Assembly (NCBI RefSeq): GCF_965638725.1
Contig: NC_134950.1
Span: 26,564,932 to 26,628,931 of the forward strand
Direction of reading: 5' to 3'
DNA: 64,000 nucleotides
DNA from: Aptenodytes patagonicus
Lineage: Eukaryota > Chordata > Aves > Sphenisciformes > Spheniscidae
In this document: positions 50,911-64,000 of the stretch, piece after piece
How the letters are laid out: every line of letters starts with the position of its first letter
Position numbering within the stretch: position 1 is the stretch's first letter
Position numbers and translations under genes: made by a program
Notes under the pieces: model-generated
What the model was told of the DNA's origin: nothing
Seen by the model: only the letters and a program-made list of their open reading frames with translations
Database searches by the model: none

Positions 50911-52576
50911 GCCTCCGGAGAGTGGGACCGGGGGAAGCTCTGCAGGATGGGGTGAGGGGACTGTGACCACTGTCAGGCTTGAAACAACAGAAATAACTCA
51001 GCAGCAGAAATGCTTCCATAGCACACAAATTGCATTGAAATGAGGTGCCTGAGACTGATTTCGGGATGGATTAAATCACAGGCACCAACTCCCTCACCAG
51101 CTGCCCGCATGATTTTTGTTGCACCATTGCTGGCCATTAGATTTACTAGAGTGCACAATACGGAGGGCTGTTACGTTTTAAGTAGAAGAGGTGCAGTTCT
51201 TTTTAGTCTGACAAACTGGGATCTGAAAGACTGACCCAGAAACACAGACACTATTCCCAGGTGCCAGCAGCTGTAAAGTGATACGCTTAACAGACCTGAT
51301 TCCTCCTAGGTTAAACATTATAGCTGTTATATACTGTCATGACTGATGCCATATTTTTAGCTCAAATGTACTTTCATTGTGTGAGCTTTTAAGAAGCTCT
51401 TGGACAAGGTAATTTGCAAGGCGCTTTTAAATTGCCTTTAGTCTTATTAGTTCAGTTGAGTTGAACACAGTGAAATAAGGATGTGCAAGTGCCTCATACA
51501 ACCACCGTGCAGCTGCCTTCCACCTTAAGCAGCTTTCTGTAAATCTGTCCGTACCCAAAGCGTGTTGTGCATCACCCGTACGGGATTTGTCAGGTGATCC
51601 TGGTGTGCACTGTGGGGAGAGCCAGTGTCTGCTGTCAAGGGGAGCTCGGTTTCCCCTCCTGTGCGAGTGTATGATCACCACTGATGTCAGTCCAAGTCAC
51701 CTACATGCAAAGGGATAATACAGTGCTTTCCTCAAGGGCAGGAGCAGGAGAAAGTGGCCCGTCTGTGAACCAACCCCCAGCACCAAAGTTCTCTCCTGGA
51801 CAAGCAGCAGCTCTTCTTTATTCTTTATTCAAGCATCTGGTTGCTCAGTCTGTTCATTTAATTAAACCAGAAATTTCCTTCCCTCCAGTTGGTTCAGCCG
51901 CTATACATTTATCCCAGAGCACACACAGAGACAGATTTGGAAGACGCTGCCTTTTTTTTATTTCCACCTACCAGTCTCCATCTTCCCGGGCTGGAAAGCG
52001 TGCTCTGTGGCCACGGCCCCAGCTGGCAGAGGCGATGCCAGGTCTCGCTGTGCCGCAGCCAGAACATTTCAATAGGAGAATTATTCGCCTGTAGCATCCA
52101 GAAAGCTGGTCACAGCTCACAGGTTTTATAACGAGTTGGGAGGGGGAGAAAATCACCTGCACAATAGACCAGAAGCAGCGTTTATTTCCAAACCCGTTGT
52201 GGCCAACAGCTTGTTTCCAAGTAGTTTTTTCCACTTGCCACGCAGTGCTGGGTGGCTCGGCTCTGCCCCGCAGGCTGCTGCCCGTGGGGATGGGGTGGCC
52301 GTGCCAGAGCCCCCCAGCTCTGCCCAAGCACTGTTTTCCCCTTGTCACAAAGAATGAAGATCTGAGTAATGACCTCAAATACACTGTTACTGCCCTGTGG
52401 CGTACAGCTAACCACAGCACCCAGTTTTACATTGTCATTTTTTATTCATTTTTACCTTGTTATACTTTTTTGATCCTGCTTGTGCAGGGGGGACACACGG
52501 CACCCACAGCGACGTCGTGTGATGCCCCAGCAGCATTGCTCACCACAGGCCTCTGCAGCTCATGAGCTCCTGGGGT
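50911..52576. other. Intergenic, no gene recognised
   Basis: No coding exon or RNA gene is recognised. Overlapping open frames on both strands near 51680-52420 are chance frames of moderate GC sequence without a conserved motif. Confidence 0.5.
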
Positions 52577-52624
52577 AGCCGTAACCCAGGGTACCCACAC
52601 AGCCGTAACCCAGGGTACCCGCAC
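52577..52624. repeat. 24-bp tandem duplication
   Basis: The unit AGCCGTAACCCAGGGTACCC plus (A/G)CAC occurs at 52577-52600 and 52601-52624 with a single difference (A versus G at unit position 21). It is a recent two-copy minisatellite seed. Confidence 0.9.
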
Positions 52625-55600
52625 AGTCAGAAGCCTTCACCAGGCACCAGCGAGGGCGTTACTGAACCTGCAGAGCAGCCGCAAGTGGTGACTGCGCATG
52701 GAAAGGAAACCCAGCCTGCCTGAGACTTGGAGACCAGGCTGGGTTTGAAACTTTGGGTGCAGTCTCCTCCAACGCAGGATGCTTTTTTATCTGAAGTCAG
52801 AGAGAAATAATGAACGTGTGATTCCATAATACTATTTTTGCTGTCGCTGTCTGAAAAAGAATCAAGTGTTAAAGCCCATCTATCAGCTCTATCTTACTAG
52901 CTTTTTCCATCTGGTTGTAACCGTATTTTCCATCTGAGATGTTGGTTAGTAAAAATAGCTCATCTATGATTTGTATTAGAGTAGTGACAAGAGTCCTTTA
53001 ACCAGGAATGGCTCCTGAGCAGTGGGGCGCTCTAGAAATGTTGTCACTCCATAACTTTGTGCTTACGTATGATCGCTTATAAGAGACATTTATTCCATGT
53101 AACATCCCTTCCCTCTCCACCCTGCAGGCAGATTTGCACGGGCTGAAACTTTTTAATAAATGGGCTGCTTTGTTCCTCGTTTGGAGTGTATCTTGTACCC
53201 CAAGCTACACACCAGTCTCCTAAGAAATGCAGGCGAGGCGCTGCTCTGCCATTCCAGGTGGCATGCACGTGCCAGATGCTGCCGCTGCCTGCTGAAAGCT
53301 GGTTGAGCTGATGGCTGGGTAGCTGGCAGCACAGACACCTTCCTCTATAACCTCACACTAGCTTTGATGTAGGGGCTGAGACTGGAAGCAAAGCAGGGCC
53401 AGGGGTGCTTCCCCGGTTCCTGGCAGCCAGAGGAGCAGGCGGAGGGACACACAGACAGCAGGGATGGAGCCAGACCCAAGGCTGCCAGGACTGAAGCACA
53501 GCAGCCCCCGGATCACAGCAGCCCGTGCAACTGCCCACCTGCATGGATGGACACAGGACACATTGGGGTTTGATGTTAGAGATCACAGAGCAAACACTCA
53601 CAAAATCCCATTTTTGCTGCTGATGCTTCATTATACAGTGATGGATTCTCTCTACGGGCACCAACATGTAACAGCTCTCTAAAAAGCAAACCAGGCTTGC
53701 TGATTAATCTAGGCCATCTTTAATTTTCTTTGCGCTCATTTGTGTGTGTTCTTATTTCACTCCCGTGCTGTCACAGAGAGGTCTCGCTGCTAAATGCGAC
53801 TGCAGCCATATGAGAGAGGACTCCCCTCCCCATCGGGGATCCGGCTGCAGTGGGGCTGGCACAGCCTCAGCCCCTGCCCAAACCCCCCCAGACTCCAACA
53901 GTAATTCACAGCAGGGCCTCAGCACTCCCACCCCAGGCTCCATGAGTGCAGTGAGCCTGTGACCGCTCTTTTATCATCAGTCAGGCTCAAAAATCAGTAT
54001 GAGATTAGTTTCGATGGCTGGGGTAGACAAGGCTCATAGCCTTTGTGGTCCAAACCACTCCTGCGTCTGGTTTTTCTTCCACAGTGCAATGAGACTGGGT
54101 GGGATACTCTTCTGGGACCCGTTCACCCATCACAGGAAGCCTTGGTTGATTTAATCTGTGGGGCGATTCGATGTGCTAGTGCTGTCATCAGGGTGAGAGC
54201 AGAGCACCGTGCCTCCAGCTGGCCTTCCCTAAATGTCCCCTGGGTCTTTCCAGGCTGTTTCATTGCCTGGGATCCTGTGATGGATCCCACTGGGATCTCT
54301 AGTGACAGCCCAGTGTTGATGGTGGTGCTACTTCAACTCCCTGCTCGTTCCTGGCTTGGCACTGGGGCTCCACTTGGCTGTGCGGCCACCACTGTTGATC
54401 CAGCTCCAAACTGTGATCAGTAATGGGGAACTGTTCCAGTGCTTAAAGATCTCTGTTGCTTCTCTGTGCCCAGGTGTGTCCTTGGACGTTCAGAGCTGTG
54501 CCCAGGACCCAGGGCAGTGTGCAGTGGCACAGGGCCGGGTGCAAGCATGGCCCGGGAGGAGGAAGGGATTTTCGGTTGGGGTTGCTCTCATACTATGAAA
54601 TCATGGCCCCAGGGTATGAATGGGGGCATACCTTGTAGGCAGATGTGATATCTTTCATTAACTGGAGTGATAAAGTTGAAAAACCCCACAGTTTGGGTCT
54701 CCAGGCCCTTCCTTGGGTATGATATTTCTGTGTTTCAGACATCTCATAGGCAGTCAGAGCCAGTCAGGGTGTGGTTTACTGGAGTTCGTGTGGGCTCCTT
54801 GCTCAGTTAAAGCCACTAAAACAGTCCTCTCCCTTGAGCCCAGCCAGGCTGACATGTGCAGCCATGTCTTTCACAGCAGTAACTGAAGTGGTGGGGTTGG
54901 TATTTAATAATTTTTTTTAGCTGTTTTCCAGCTCAGTTCTGTAGCCAGTGCTTTGGCCGCCTGTCCTTTCAGCAGGGTTTGCACCAACTCTCTTACTGAA
55001 GTGTCTCGTCGCAGGAGCTCCCACAGCAGACCAGGATTACACATCCCCTGGGGAGATGCAGGTACTAAGCCAAGTAACTGCCACGCGACATACACGAGTC
55101 ACAGGAGAACGTTTTTCCTCACCATGCTCCATTTACACCATGAAAACAAGGTTTTTTTCTTTGTTTCCAATTTAGCACAGCATGACCTTCCGTTGGCTTC
55201 TCAAGCCAAGCAGGGCAGAGGCAGCAAAGGTGGATGAAAGCAAGCTCATCTCGCTTACGCTCGCTCTGACTGCCCAGGCTTGTCTGCCCAGTAGCCCATC
55301 TTTGACCTGCAGTGTTCAAAAGGATCACTTGGCTCCCTTTGCAGACGAGGATGCAGGCGAGAGGGAGGGGCTGCTTACATCTCCGTTCAAGTGATTAATG
55401 ATTAAACAACAACAAAAAAGGAGTCCGCACGGATTCACGAGCCGAATGTGCCTGTCTGAGCACACACTGAAATAACCGGTTGCTTCGAGGTGGCATTGAG
55501 CCTGGCAAACACACCGGCTCCTTCCCTGTGGCGTGGGACCGGAGGAGGACAGGGGCTGGACAGGGGATGCTGGGGAGCGGGTCGTGCCTGCCCCTCGCCA

Positions 55601-56985
55601 CCCTCTCTTCTCGGGCAGTGCTGCCGCACTCGCCTGGGACGCCTGGTGCTTCAGGTCCCCATACCACACCTTTCGCCCCCTTCCCTCCCCTCCAGCACTG
55701 CCCCCCTGCCAGTCCTTCTGCCCCCGTGAGGGGCACAGCCCGGCTTTACCCCCTCCCCTGCTCCAGAGAGGCCAAGGGAGTGACCTCGGAGAAAGAGCAA
55801 GGTGGGATAGAGATAGGTGGGAGCATGAAAAAAGGCAGAAAGTCCATACTCAGGGAAGTGGGTGACAGAGGGGGGGAGGGCATCTTCACCCTCAACCCGC
55901 CCAGGGCGCTTCGTTACAGGGAGAGGTTAGAGTCTTCTCTCTCTTCTCATTATTTTAGCCAGTTTCTACCAGCTCTGCATTTTAACAAGGTCCCTTGCTG
56001 AAAATGTTAAACTATTAAAAAAAAAAAAAGGCGGTGCAGGCGTTGCATTTTTCATTGCAATTTGCTGCTTCCTGGCAGCATTGCTTTTAGGATCTTGCCA
56101 CTTGTAAGATCCTGAAGTACGGCAGTCCTAGTGTTCGAGGCTGCCGGCAGTGATAAAAGCACCCTGAAAAACAATGTCTCCTTAGAGAACGGCACTGCTG
56201 CAATTCAGACACCAGAACATACACAGCTTTGCTTGGCAAGTTACTAATTATGGGTTAAAACCACTTCGTGTTCACAGACTTGGGGTATTCCTTTGCAAGT
56301 TACTTTAATCAATGTATATTTTTTTCCAGCTTGCGATCTTTGAAAAGAAAACAACCGAAACCCACAGACCAGAATATAATTAAAGATTAAAGTATTCGAT
56401 AGTTTAAAAATTGTTTGGTTTTGATAGCTCAGGATGCATGATAGGAAATTTGGGACAAGAAATTTCACTGGTGTCAGACCTGGCAAAATAGAGAGCACCA
56501 AGCTCTCTACAGCTGCTCACAGGCGGTGTGGAAACTGGCTTTTCCCAACACCCACTTAAAGCTCTTGCTGTTGCGAGATGTTATAGTGAGATTATCCCCC
56601 ATCTTGCAAAAGTGCAAATAGAAGAATAAAAATTTGCGGGGGGAATTTTTAGGAACTCCTTTAGGCTTAAAAAAATCCTACCTTAAACGTGGGGTGTTAT
56701 TTTCGTAGAAATAAAAATGTGACAGAATTCTCTTTTTTTTTTTAAATTGTTTTAAAACAAGAAAAAGATTGTAATGTTCCTAGTTAAACAGTGTAACATC
56801 GTGCTATGCAGGCTGGCATACTGACCACAAAAAGCGCATAAGTGTTAGACAAAAGCTTATTTTAAAAAATTCTTTAACATTAAGCTCTTATAAAAACTAC
56901 ATGAAGTGCATAAATATTCAGGTTTAGATTTTTAATTTGGGATTTTAAAATACAAGACAACATGATTGTTGAGACTAAATTAACC
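52625..56985. other. Intergenic, no gene recognised
   Basis: A moderately GC-rich stretch (about 53350-55920) with several short frames on both strands, none resembling a protein family, then AT-rich sequence from about 56000. The frames at 54043-54423 and 55480-56001 were considered and not accepted as genes. Confidence 0.45.
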
Positions 56986-57007
56986 AAAAAAAAAAAAAAA
57001 AAAAAAA
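56986..57007 (+). repeat. A22 homopolymer
   Basis: Twenty-two consecutive A residues follow taacc and precede gagagaaacagg. No AATAAA stands 10-30 bp upstream, and no gene-like body is recognisable before it, so a processed pseudogene is not supported. A slippage-expanded A tract is the simpler reading. Confidence 0.85.
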
Positions 57008-57885
57008 GAGAGAAACAGGATGAAGATGTAGCAGCCTGAATACTGGACATACTTTTATCATCAGGGTAAACAGGGTTGTCATTCCTTAGGTTATCCAGGC
57101 TAGTGGAAAGTATAGTAAGCTTCTGCAGTTTAGATTTTTTTTTAAAACATATAAAACCATTAGATTTAAGAACAGGTTTTACTAAGACTGTAGTTCAGAA
57201 GGTGAATTTCCTCCATGTAATATGATAATTTTAAATATAGTCTTTTTGAAAGTATAATATATATTTTCACAATGTTTTTTCAGATTAATGCCAGTTATTA
57301 CCTTCATATTACATATTATTTACACATTTGAATACCTGAGTGATAGATTCACATCTCAAGTTCAATCAATAATCTTAACCTCAGAGAAAGCTACATCGTG
57401 GAATTGGACTTTCATCTTTACTGATGCAGCCTCGGGCTTTCCTGCTTAAATAAATAAAATTGCCTCCAGCTGAGATCCTGTGCCTAACTGAGGTAACTGA
57501 GATATTTAAAGATATCAAAGCTGTGAGATTTCCCAATTAATCTTGCAAAAAGAAAACTGACTATACACAGGTTTTCCCCTTTTGTAGGAATCACCTCATT
57601 TCTAGTTTGTTTGATTTCTAAAACATACAACCATTATAATGGGGGCATGGTATACTACTCAGCTTTAGGTTAAATGAAATTTAATGTTGTTGTAATCAAT
57701 TAAAACAGACTGACTTATTGAAAGAGAATATAAAGGATTCAGTTCTGATCTTAAATAGAATTCAGGGAATCCCAAATATGAGAGAGCTTGTGAAAAGTAA
57801 CACAAGACCCAACTCAGATCATATACATTAGGATGCACATCTAACTTCATAAAATCTGAGGCCAGGGTCCTAAGAAGAAAGCGGT
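57008..57885. other. AT-rich intergenic, nothing recognised
   Basis: Strongly AT-rich sequence without an open frame of note, a poly(A)-signal arrangement or a recognisable repeat. Confidence 0.5.
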
Positions 57886-58355
57886 ATCATAGAAAACAAG
57901 GCTGGCGGAGACCTGAAGAGGACATCTTGTCCATGTCGGTGCCCGACAGTGGGATCAGCTATACCAGTGCCATCTCTGATGGGTGCTGGGGCAACCAGTC
58001 CCAAAAGATCGCTAGGGGTAGGCACTGAGCAGCCTCCCCGGGCAGTCCAGATCAGTACTTAACTATTGTTAGTATGGGAAGGTTTGTCCTGATGTCCCCC
58101 TTAATCCCTGGCTGTAACTCCATCTCTCTCTCTCCTTGTCCCATCCACAATGGGAATAATTTATTTCTCTCTTCATAGCCATATTTTTTATATTTTTTTC
58201 ACCAAACTAAGCAATCCCAATGCTTTCAGCAGGCCCTCGGGAGCTGTTTTCACATCCTGTCTATTCACTCTGCAGTTTGTCCACATCTTTCTGCAATTTT
58301 TGTGCCAACTGTTGGCCATAACTTTTCACCAAAGTTTTACCAGTGCTGCATAGAA
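57886..58355 (-). mobile_element. 5'-truncated CR1 LINE tail, antisense
   Basis: Read on the + strand, the segment follows the reverse complement of a CR1 3' region. It opens with atcatagaaaacaaggctgg and cggagacctgaagaggacat, followed by cttgtccat. Then come gggaaggtttgtcctgatgt, ctccttgtcccatccaca, aactaagcaatcccaatgct with ttcagca, and gcagtttgtccacatctttc with tgcaattttt. The motif order is preserved over about 470 bp but diverged. This fits an old subfamily shared by birds, turtles and crocodilians. No coding remnant is seen. The far end near 58355 is an estimate. Confidence 0.8.
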
Positions 58356-61300
58356 GACTTAGAAAACTTCAAGGGCATCCCAAACAAAAATCCCATTTGT
58401 GCAACTCAACATGAGGTTTGCCTCCTCCCCCCCCCGAAAAAAAAGCATTTAATTACTGTTGCATTCAGTTTGTGATTTAGTTTTCCAAACCTTTTCTGCC
58501 CTACTGCTTCCCATCCACTCATTCCTTATCTGTATTTGCACAGTTGGGATATTCCTATGCAGTGAATATGCAGACTCTATTCCACCATCACTCCCCGAGT
58601 GGCTCATGTAGGCTAACTTTCTCTCTGCATAACTATTAATTCATAATTGTGCTCCAAAATTAAAGGCAGAACCATCTTCCCAGAAAGAGAAGTTGGAAAT
58701 ACCATTTAAAAAATATTTTGCATCAATTAATCCTGTTCAGTATACTCATGTTTACAGAACAGCGATTTAAAAGAATGTCCTGTCAAATACTTCAGACTGT
58801 AACAGTGTGAAGTTTGCCAGAAGAAAATGTAAATCTAGATTGCTATGGCTGTAGTGATTTCAGGAGGGTGGCACACAGGAAAGAGAAGAGCAAAGAAATA
58901 AGGGGAAAAAAATGAAAGGGGAAAAAAATTTTTTTTTTAATTAGATATTTGGAAGAGTTTTTCTACTTTGCCATCCCCTCCCCCCCCCCCTTTTTTTTTC
59001 TTCCCTTGTACTTATCATTGATACCGAGGCACTGTTGTGGATTTGGTCTCACAGTAACTAAATACTGCTATAGGAGGAACATAAGCACCCCATACCCAAA
59101 GCACTTTACAGGAACTCTGTTTTAACCATTGAGGTTTCCCCAAGGGCCTCCCAGGAACCTAGTGTGAGTTAGGTCCTAAAGTTTTGCTATTCTTTCTGCT
59201 GAGTTTGGGGAAAAGTCAGGGAAGAAAAGAAAGTGGCTCCAAAGCCACTGGCGACTCCCCCCATGGTCCCCTGAGTATAATAACCACAGAGGTGACAGAT
59301 TTACCTCATGCAACCATTGGTTACAAGGTGAATTCAGTCCCTCCTCAGGCTGCAACACTGCAAAAGCCTGTTGCTTTCTTCTTCTCAAGAGAATATGCAA
59401 CCGATGGAGCACAAAGGTGCAGCCCTTTGGCCACAGTTAAAAGATGTATCTGGGAGAACAAGAGAGGCAGAACCCGATGCCGAGCTCAGCCTCTCCAGCA
59501 GACGCAGGTCCCAGCTCCTAGGCTCTCCACCCTGGACCGTCCGTGTATTTTAGAGAGTCTTGGAATAAAGCACATGCACAGCTCTGAGTGCCTGTCTCTG
59601 GGAGGGGAATTACCTTTGGGGTGGTAGCAGCCCAGCTGTGCTTTCCAGGAGAAGCTGGACCAGCAAGGACGAGTCCGTAAGATAAATGCTTTCCCACATC
59701 GACCTCCAGAAGTATAACCAAGTGCTTTTTTGTGGATTTGTGTGGTTTTAAATAATGAGACAGGTCAGTTTGCCAAATACCTTATCTTGTTCGGCAGCAA
59801 CTTTCTCACTTGGAAGATAGTCTCTAATGTGCAGCGGAGGAGAGTTGCTTGTGGCCAGTTTAAAGAACAGATCAGCTTGCAATCCTCAGTTCTGTAAATA
59901 TTTATTTTGAACATGCCAGACAACCTATTCCACTTGCAACTTTTAGCCTCACAAATCTCTTTATTTCAGGGTTTCTTTTCCCGCCACTCCCCTTTGAGTA
60001 TAATTGCCATGGAAAGTTGCTGTGCTCTAACCCCTAACTGAAGTCCCATCCTAGGGCAGGCAGGGAGATGCTAAATGCTAAAAGACATCAGTTATTTAAG
60101 TAAAAGCATGTACATCATCTGATTTCTTTGCTAAGAGTGACAGTTGTGGTGCTGGGTTACGGTCAAAGTATACTTGCTGTAGTTCAGAGAGACCAAACTC
60201 TAACAACTGGGCCTGCCTGGCCCTCCCTTAAAGTAGACTAGGTGGTGGGTACAACAGATCACAATTCCTTCTCTTAAATATGGTATCATTAAACACCAAG
60301 TAGGGTGAGTAGAGCAGGAAGAGGAAAAACAAAAATAGTGTGACATGAGAGAGGTTCACTGCATTCCTCACTTTCTGACTAGGTAGTGTGATCAAAGTTT
60401 GAAAATGTCTACGCCTGTAAGCCATTTAAAATTTAAATACCTGAGGACACACTGAGAGTGTACAGGAGAAGAATCAGAGACAAAGCATTTAGCATCCCAC
60501 AGTTATATTTTTACTAAGTTACAGCATTTTTTTCCCTTCAGATAATCCATTTTACATTACTAATTATTTCTGTGCTGTGTAAAATATGTCTGTTAGAATA
60601 TGTTAAAGTATACAGAGCACAGAACAATCAGACATATGTACAAGACAAGAAAACAATGGGTTTTTTTTTATAAAAAATGTCAAACGCACAATTAGAGGTC
60701 TTAAAATACTTTTTAAAAAGTGACTTTAAACTGTGTGCAAAATTAGGTAAAAAAAGACTTTTTTGCTATTTCAAAGAATGTGGTAGATCAGACTTTGTAG
60801 GTTCAGGGTAAACTATTTCTGTGTTAAGAGCAGCTTAATACTTTACCAACAAGAAACCCTTGAGGACTTGCATGATTTCAGCACCTGTGCTCTCAGTGAA
60901 GGGCTTAGTGGTCTGCATACACATGCCTGTGAAAATTGTGCATTAACTGTAAGAAAGTCAGAGGTCCATCTGCTGATTTCCACAGTTCTGATGATTTTTC
61001 TTGAGCGCAATTGGCTTGAGCAGTGGTAAAACTGGGAACATAACCAAAATCTCCATCTAGGCTCGCTGTGTTTGTTCAAAACGTCAGAAAGGGTGGCGGA
61101 ATCTGCATGAAAGAGTTGTGCAGGTCACTGAACCCCACAATAAAAGCAAATTTTAATTTCTTGATTCCCAAGATATCAAATCCTTACTGAAGGATCAAAA
61201 GCTTTAGTTTTCACCTTACACACACAGCATTTCAATGACATTTTCTGTTAGAGCAGCGTGTCACTAAGTGTTGCCAGACTTTGTTCAGTATCGCATGATC

Positions 61301-64000
61301 CTTTAGTTTTCGTTATGAAGTTTTACCATCAACTCCGACGTAGCGATACCATTACCATCCCTCAGTGCCTGCTTTGCTCACATCTACCTTCCCTTCTCTG
61401 AGCTGACACAGGTACTCGGCACAGCTAAGCACTAAACTGGATTGGGTGAACACTGCTTGAAAGATGAACCCTTTTCCCCATGGGTTCTTCCAGTTGGATC
61501 AGCTTTCCTGACCTGGGTCACTGCATGGCAGCGCTCACCATAGACAACCAGCTACAGGTGGAGGGGAAGCAACGTAGCGTAGTTTAAGGCAGGATGCTAC
61601 TGAGCGTCTACAGCCTCAGATTATTAGTTACATGGATAGGGTTTAGCTTTATCAACCCAGCCAAAACACAGCTCGTTGGCCAGCTAGCTGAGATGGTCAC
61701 TTTTGTTTTTACACATGCTGTACTTCACTTAGCAGGACTCTTAGAGCAGATGACAGCGAGGTGATGCTGCAGGTGAAGATTTTTGCCCAGAAGTGAATCA
61801 CACCCCTTTGTGTCAGAGAAGAGGAAGAGTGGAAGGGCATTTTTTTCTTATTTTTCAGAGGGGAAGGTGAAGAAGGGAATAGAGGAAAGAAAAGGGTATA
61901 AAAGAAATCTTATCACTTCTTTGACTATGTATTTTTAAAAGACTAGAGATTACAGATGCGTTTTTGTAAGTATATTTCCATATCTTCCTCTAAGACTACT
62001 GCACACGATAAAGCACATGGTGCAGCCATCAATACACTGCTTTTCAGTTCAACTTGCATTTTTCTGCACAAATGCTTTCTGGGTGACTTCACCCTTTGAC
62101 TGTTCCTATACAGAAGATCAAGTAAACCAAGCTTGAAAGGCTGAAATGGCCTGATCAGAAAGCTCACAAAAGCAAGAGAGTAGCTGCCAGTTATACAAAC
62201 ACAGTCTACTTCATTGCTGCAATGTTACATCAGCACAAGGTTTAGAAATCAGATTCTGTAGTTACCTAAGAAAGTAGCCCATTCTGCCTAACCAACGCTG
62301 TATCCTAGTGCATTGCTAGGAGAGTAACATCATCTCTGCACTTTGCTCCTCAGAGAAAACTGACTCTGAGGAGCTTTCTGGAGGCTCTCAATACTGATAT
62401 TAAAGCTTGAGGTAGCATGCATTTGGAGCCCTGGGAAGTATGCAAAGCAGCAGCTGATAACAAGACTGGAGTAGTCAAAATCCTTTAAATGATGGCTTTA
62501 ATAGCCAAAGTCTTATATATTGCAGTGTGACACTCTGGACATAGCAAAGAGTAGCCATGTTCCCAGGGCAGGAAACGAAAAATTATGTTGAGTATGGTGG
62601 TTATCTGAAGCAAACACTATGATACCCCCAAATCCATCTCCTAGGATTTGTTATCCTTACCTTCTCTAAGGAAGTCTAACTGCTGGGGCCTTTAAATGCA
62701 AGTCCATTCTTTGGACACTCTCCTGGCCGAATCATTTGTGTGTACAAGTCCATCCTCTGCTGCACGCTACAAACACAAGTTAAGATAGAAGCAATCAGAA
62801 GCCAAACTAGTGCAGAAGAGAGTGCCAGCGGCTGGCTATGCTACCTTAACCTTTCTTAGAGCCCCGCGCAGATATCAAAGTACAGGTCACATAATTAGAC
62901 ATTTGTAATGCTCCCATCACCATGGCATCAAGAGCAATTCAACAACAGAAACTACACTGGGGTAATCAGCCTCCCCTAACAGCACAACCCACGGGTACAC
63001 ACAATATCTCGTTGACGACGACTGTCTCCAGACTCTGGCAGTCACAACTGACTGGTCTCAAGAGAGTGTCCCTGGAGATCAGAGACAAACACACCTCCTG
63101 TACAGCCAGAGCCACATGTACTCTCAAAGTCTCTAAAGGAAAAGTTAACAAGTTCACTACTAGGTAGATCCACGTAGGCCATTTATCCCTGAAGGTGTCC
63201 TAATATTGAGGGATGCCACTGGCTTCTCCTGCATATTATAAAATTTCAAGATGAAAGTAAAAAAAGCAAATAAACCTCTCCAAAAGCCCATACTTCTTGC
63301 TCAAAGCCACCTCAATCATTTTGCTTGATCTCCTGAGCATGGCTTCAAGCACCTATCATTTCCATCAGCATTTTCATACTATTCCTTAGACCTAGGATAG
63401 CCTCCCCAAACCACACTAGAAGGGTATTTCCCAGACCACCTCCACTTCTGTTCTCCAAACTCACGGCTATAAAAGTACCATGGGAAAGTTTCTGCTGGGG
63501 ACTATCGGTCTTTCCTTTGCTTTCTTACATCTGTGCTTAAATCCTTAGCTAAAATAATATTCATGAAGACTAAGTTTATCCCAAAAGCCACTGCCCCAAG
63601 ATGCATTGTGGAGCAGTTGTCCCTCCCCACAAGTCCTACAGCGTTAGCCTATATTCAGTCTCTCTAAAATAAAGCTCATCTTCTTGAGTTCCTCTGTACT
63701 TTTTAAATCCAGTAGGTGCATTTGCCTCCAAGCATGTGTTCTCACCACTGTTTTCAGTCTTCCCTTTCCCCAGTTCCCACTATTTGCAAAGCCCTGGGTC
63801 ATCTTCATACAGCACAGTATAGAAGGGGACAGCTCAATCACAGCAGGCGACAAGCAAATCCAGCAGACAAAAGCCATTCCTGGACACAACATACAGATGT
63901 TTATGGTTTCCCTTCAGACAAAAATCTTCAAGGATTTTCACTAAGCAAATGCAATTGAATGAGGTCTAACACTACTACTTCTACAGTGAACAGCTATCCA
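58356..64000. other. Intergenic to window end, no gene recognised
   Basis: Simple tracts include a C run of about nine at 58428-58436 followed by A, and C11T9 at 58980-58999. A phrase near 59090-59110 (acccaaagcactttacagga) recalls a SINE tail but is too short to call. No exon, RNA gene or preserved transposon can be supported, and the frames at 59184-59627 and 63644-63958 have no family character. Confidence 0.5.

Noticed and set aside
56250-57007. Processed pseudogene ending in the A22 tract
   Set aside because: No gene-like body, no poly(A) signal before the tract, and no target-site duplication that I could see.

Overview
The window is vertebrate nuclear DNA, most likely from a bird or another sauropsid. 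It holds old, 5'-truncated CR1 LINE tails, degenerate MIR-type SINE pieces and very few repeats overall. There is one GC-saturated CpG island set in AT-leaning, gene-poor sequence. No bacterial, viral or plasmid organisation is visible: there are no operons, rRNAs, intact tRNAs or CRISPR arrays. The species cannot be fixed from the sequence. The low repeat load favours a bird over a turtle or crocodilian.

Only one protein-coding gene can be supported. It is an intronless FRAT/GBP-family gene on the + strand (CDS 37243-37842, 199 aa), a GSK-3-binding regulator of Wnt/beta-catenin signalling. It is recognised from its MPCR start, the N-terminal FLLL...SV...EVD.LVA..GE.LQL block, RAAPY, GRGWLR and above all the GSK-3-binding helix DPHRLLQQLILSGNLIKEAVRRL. 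It lies in a CpG island of about 1.9 kb (roughly 36395-38345) with Sp1-type GC boxes, a CCAAT box and a G-quadruplex motif. It probably ends at an AATAAA signal at 38767-38772 with a GT-rich downstream element, which gives a 3' UTR of about 0.95 kb.

Layout: 1-36250 has no gene I can support. It holds MIR-like pieces (7665-7850, 14028-14165), a tRNA-SINE-like head (12800-12875), a strong inverted repeat (19825-19906) and a short pre-miRNA-like hairpin (35044-35099). 36250-38800 is the FRAT locus. 38800-64000 is again non-coding. It holds a 15-G run, a compound hexanucleotide array (42033-42128), a CR1 tail inserted in or next to an antisense MIR piece (47215-47497), another antisense MIR piece (50775-50910), a 24-bp tandem duplication (52577-52624), a 22-A tract (56986-57007) and an antisense CR1 tail (57886-58355).

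The very long open frames on both strands across the CpG island are by-products of GC composition. I found no multi-gene novel system. The points most worth checking are the short, alanine-tailed FRAT protein, the absence of a tandem paralogue, the two foldback structures and the hexamer array.
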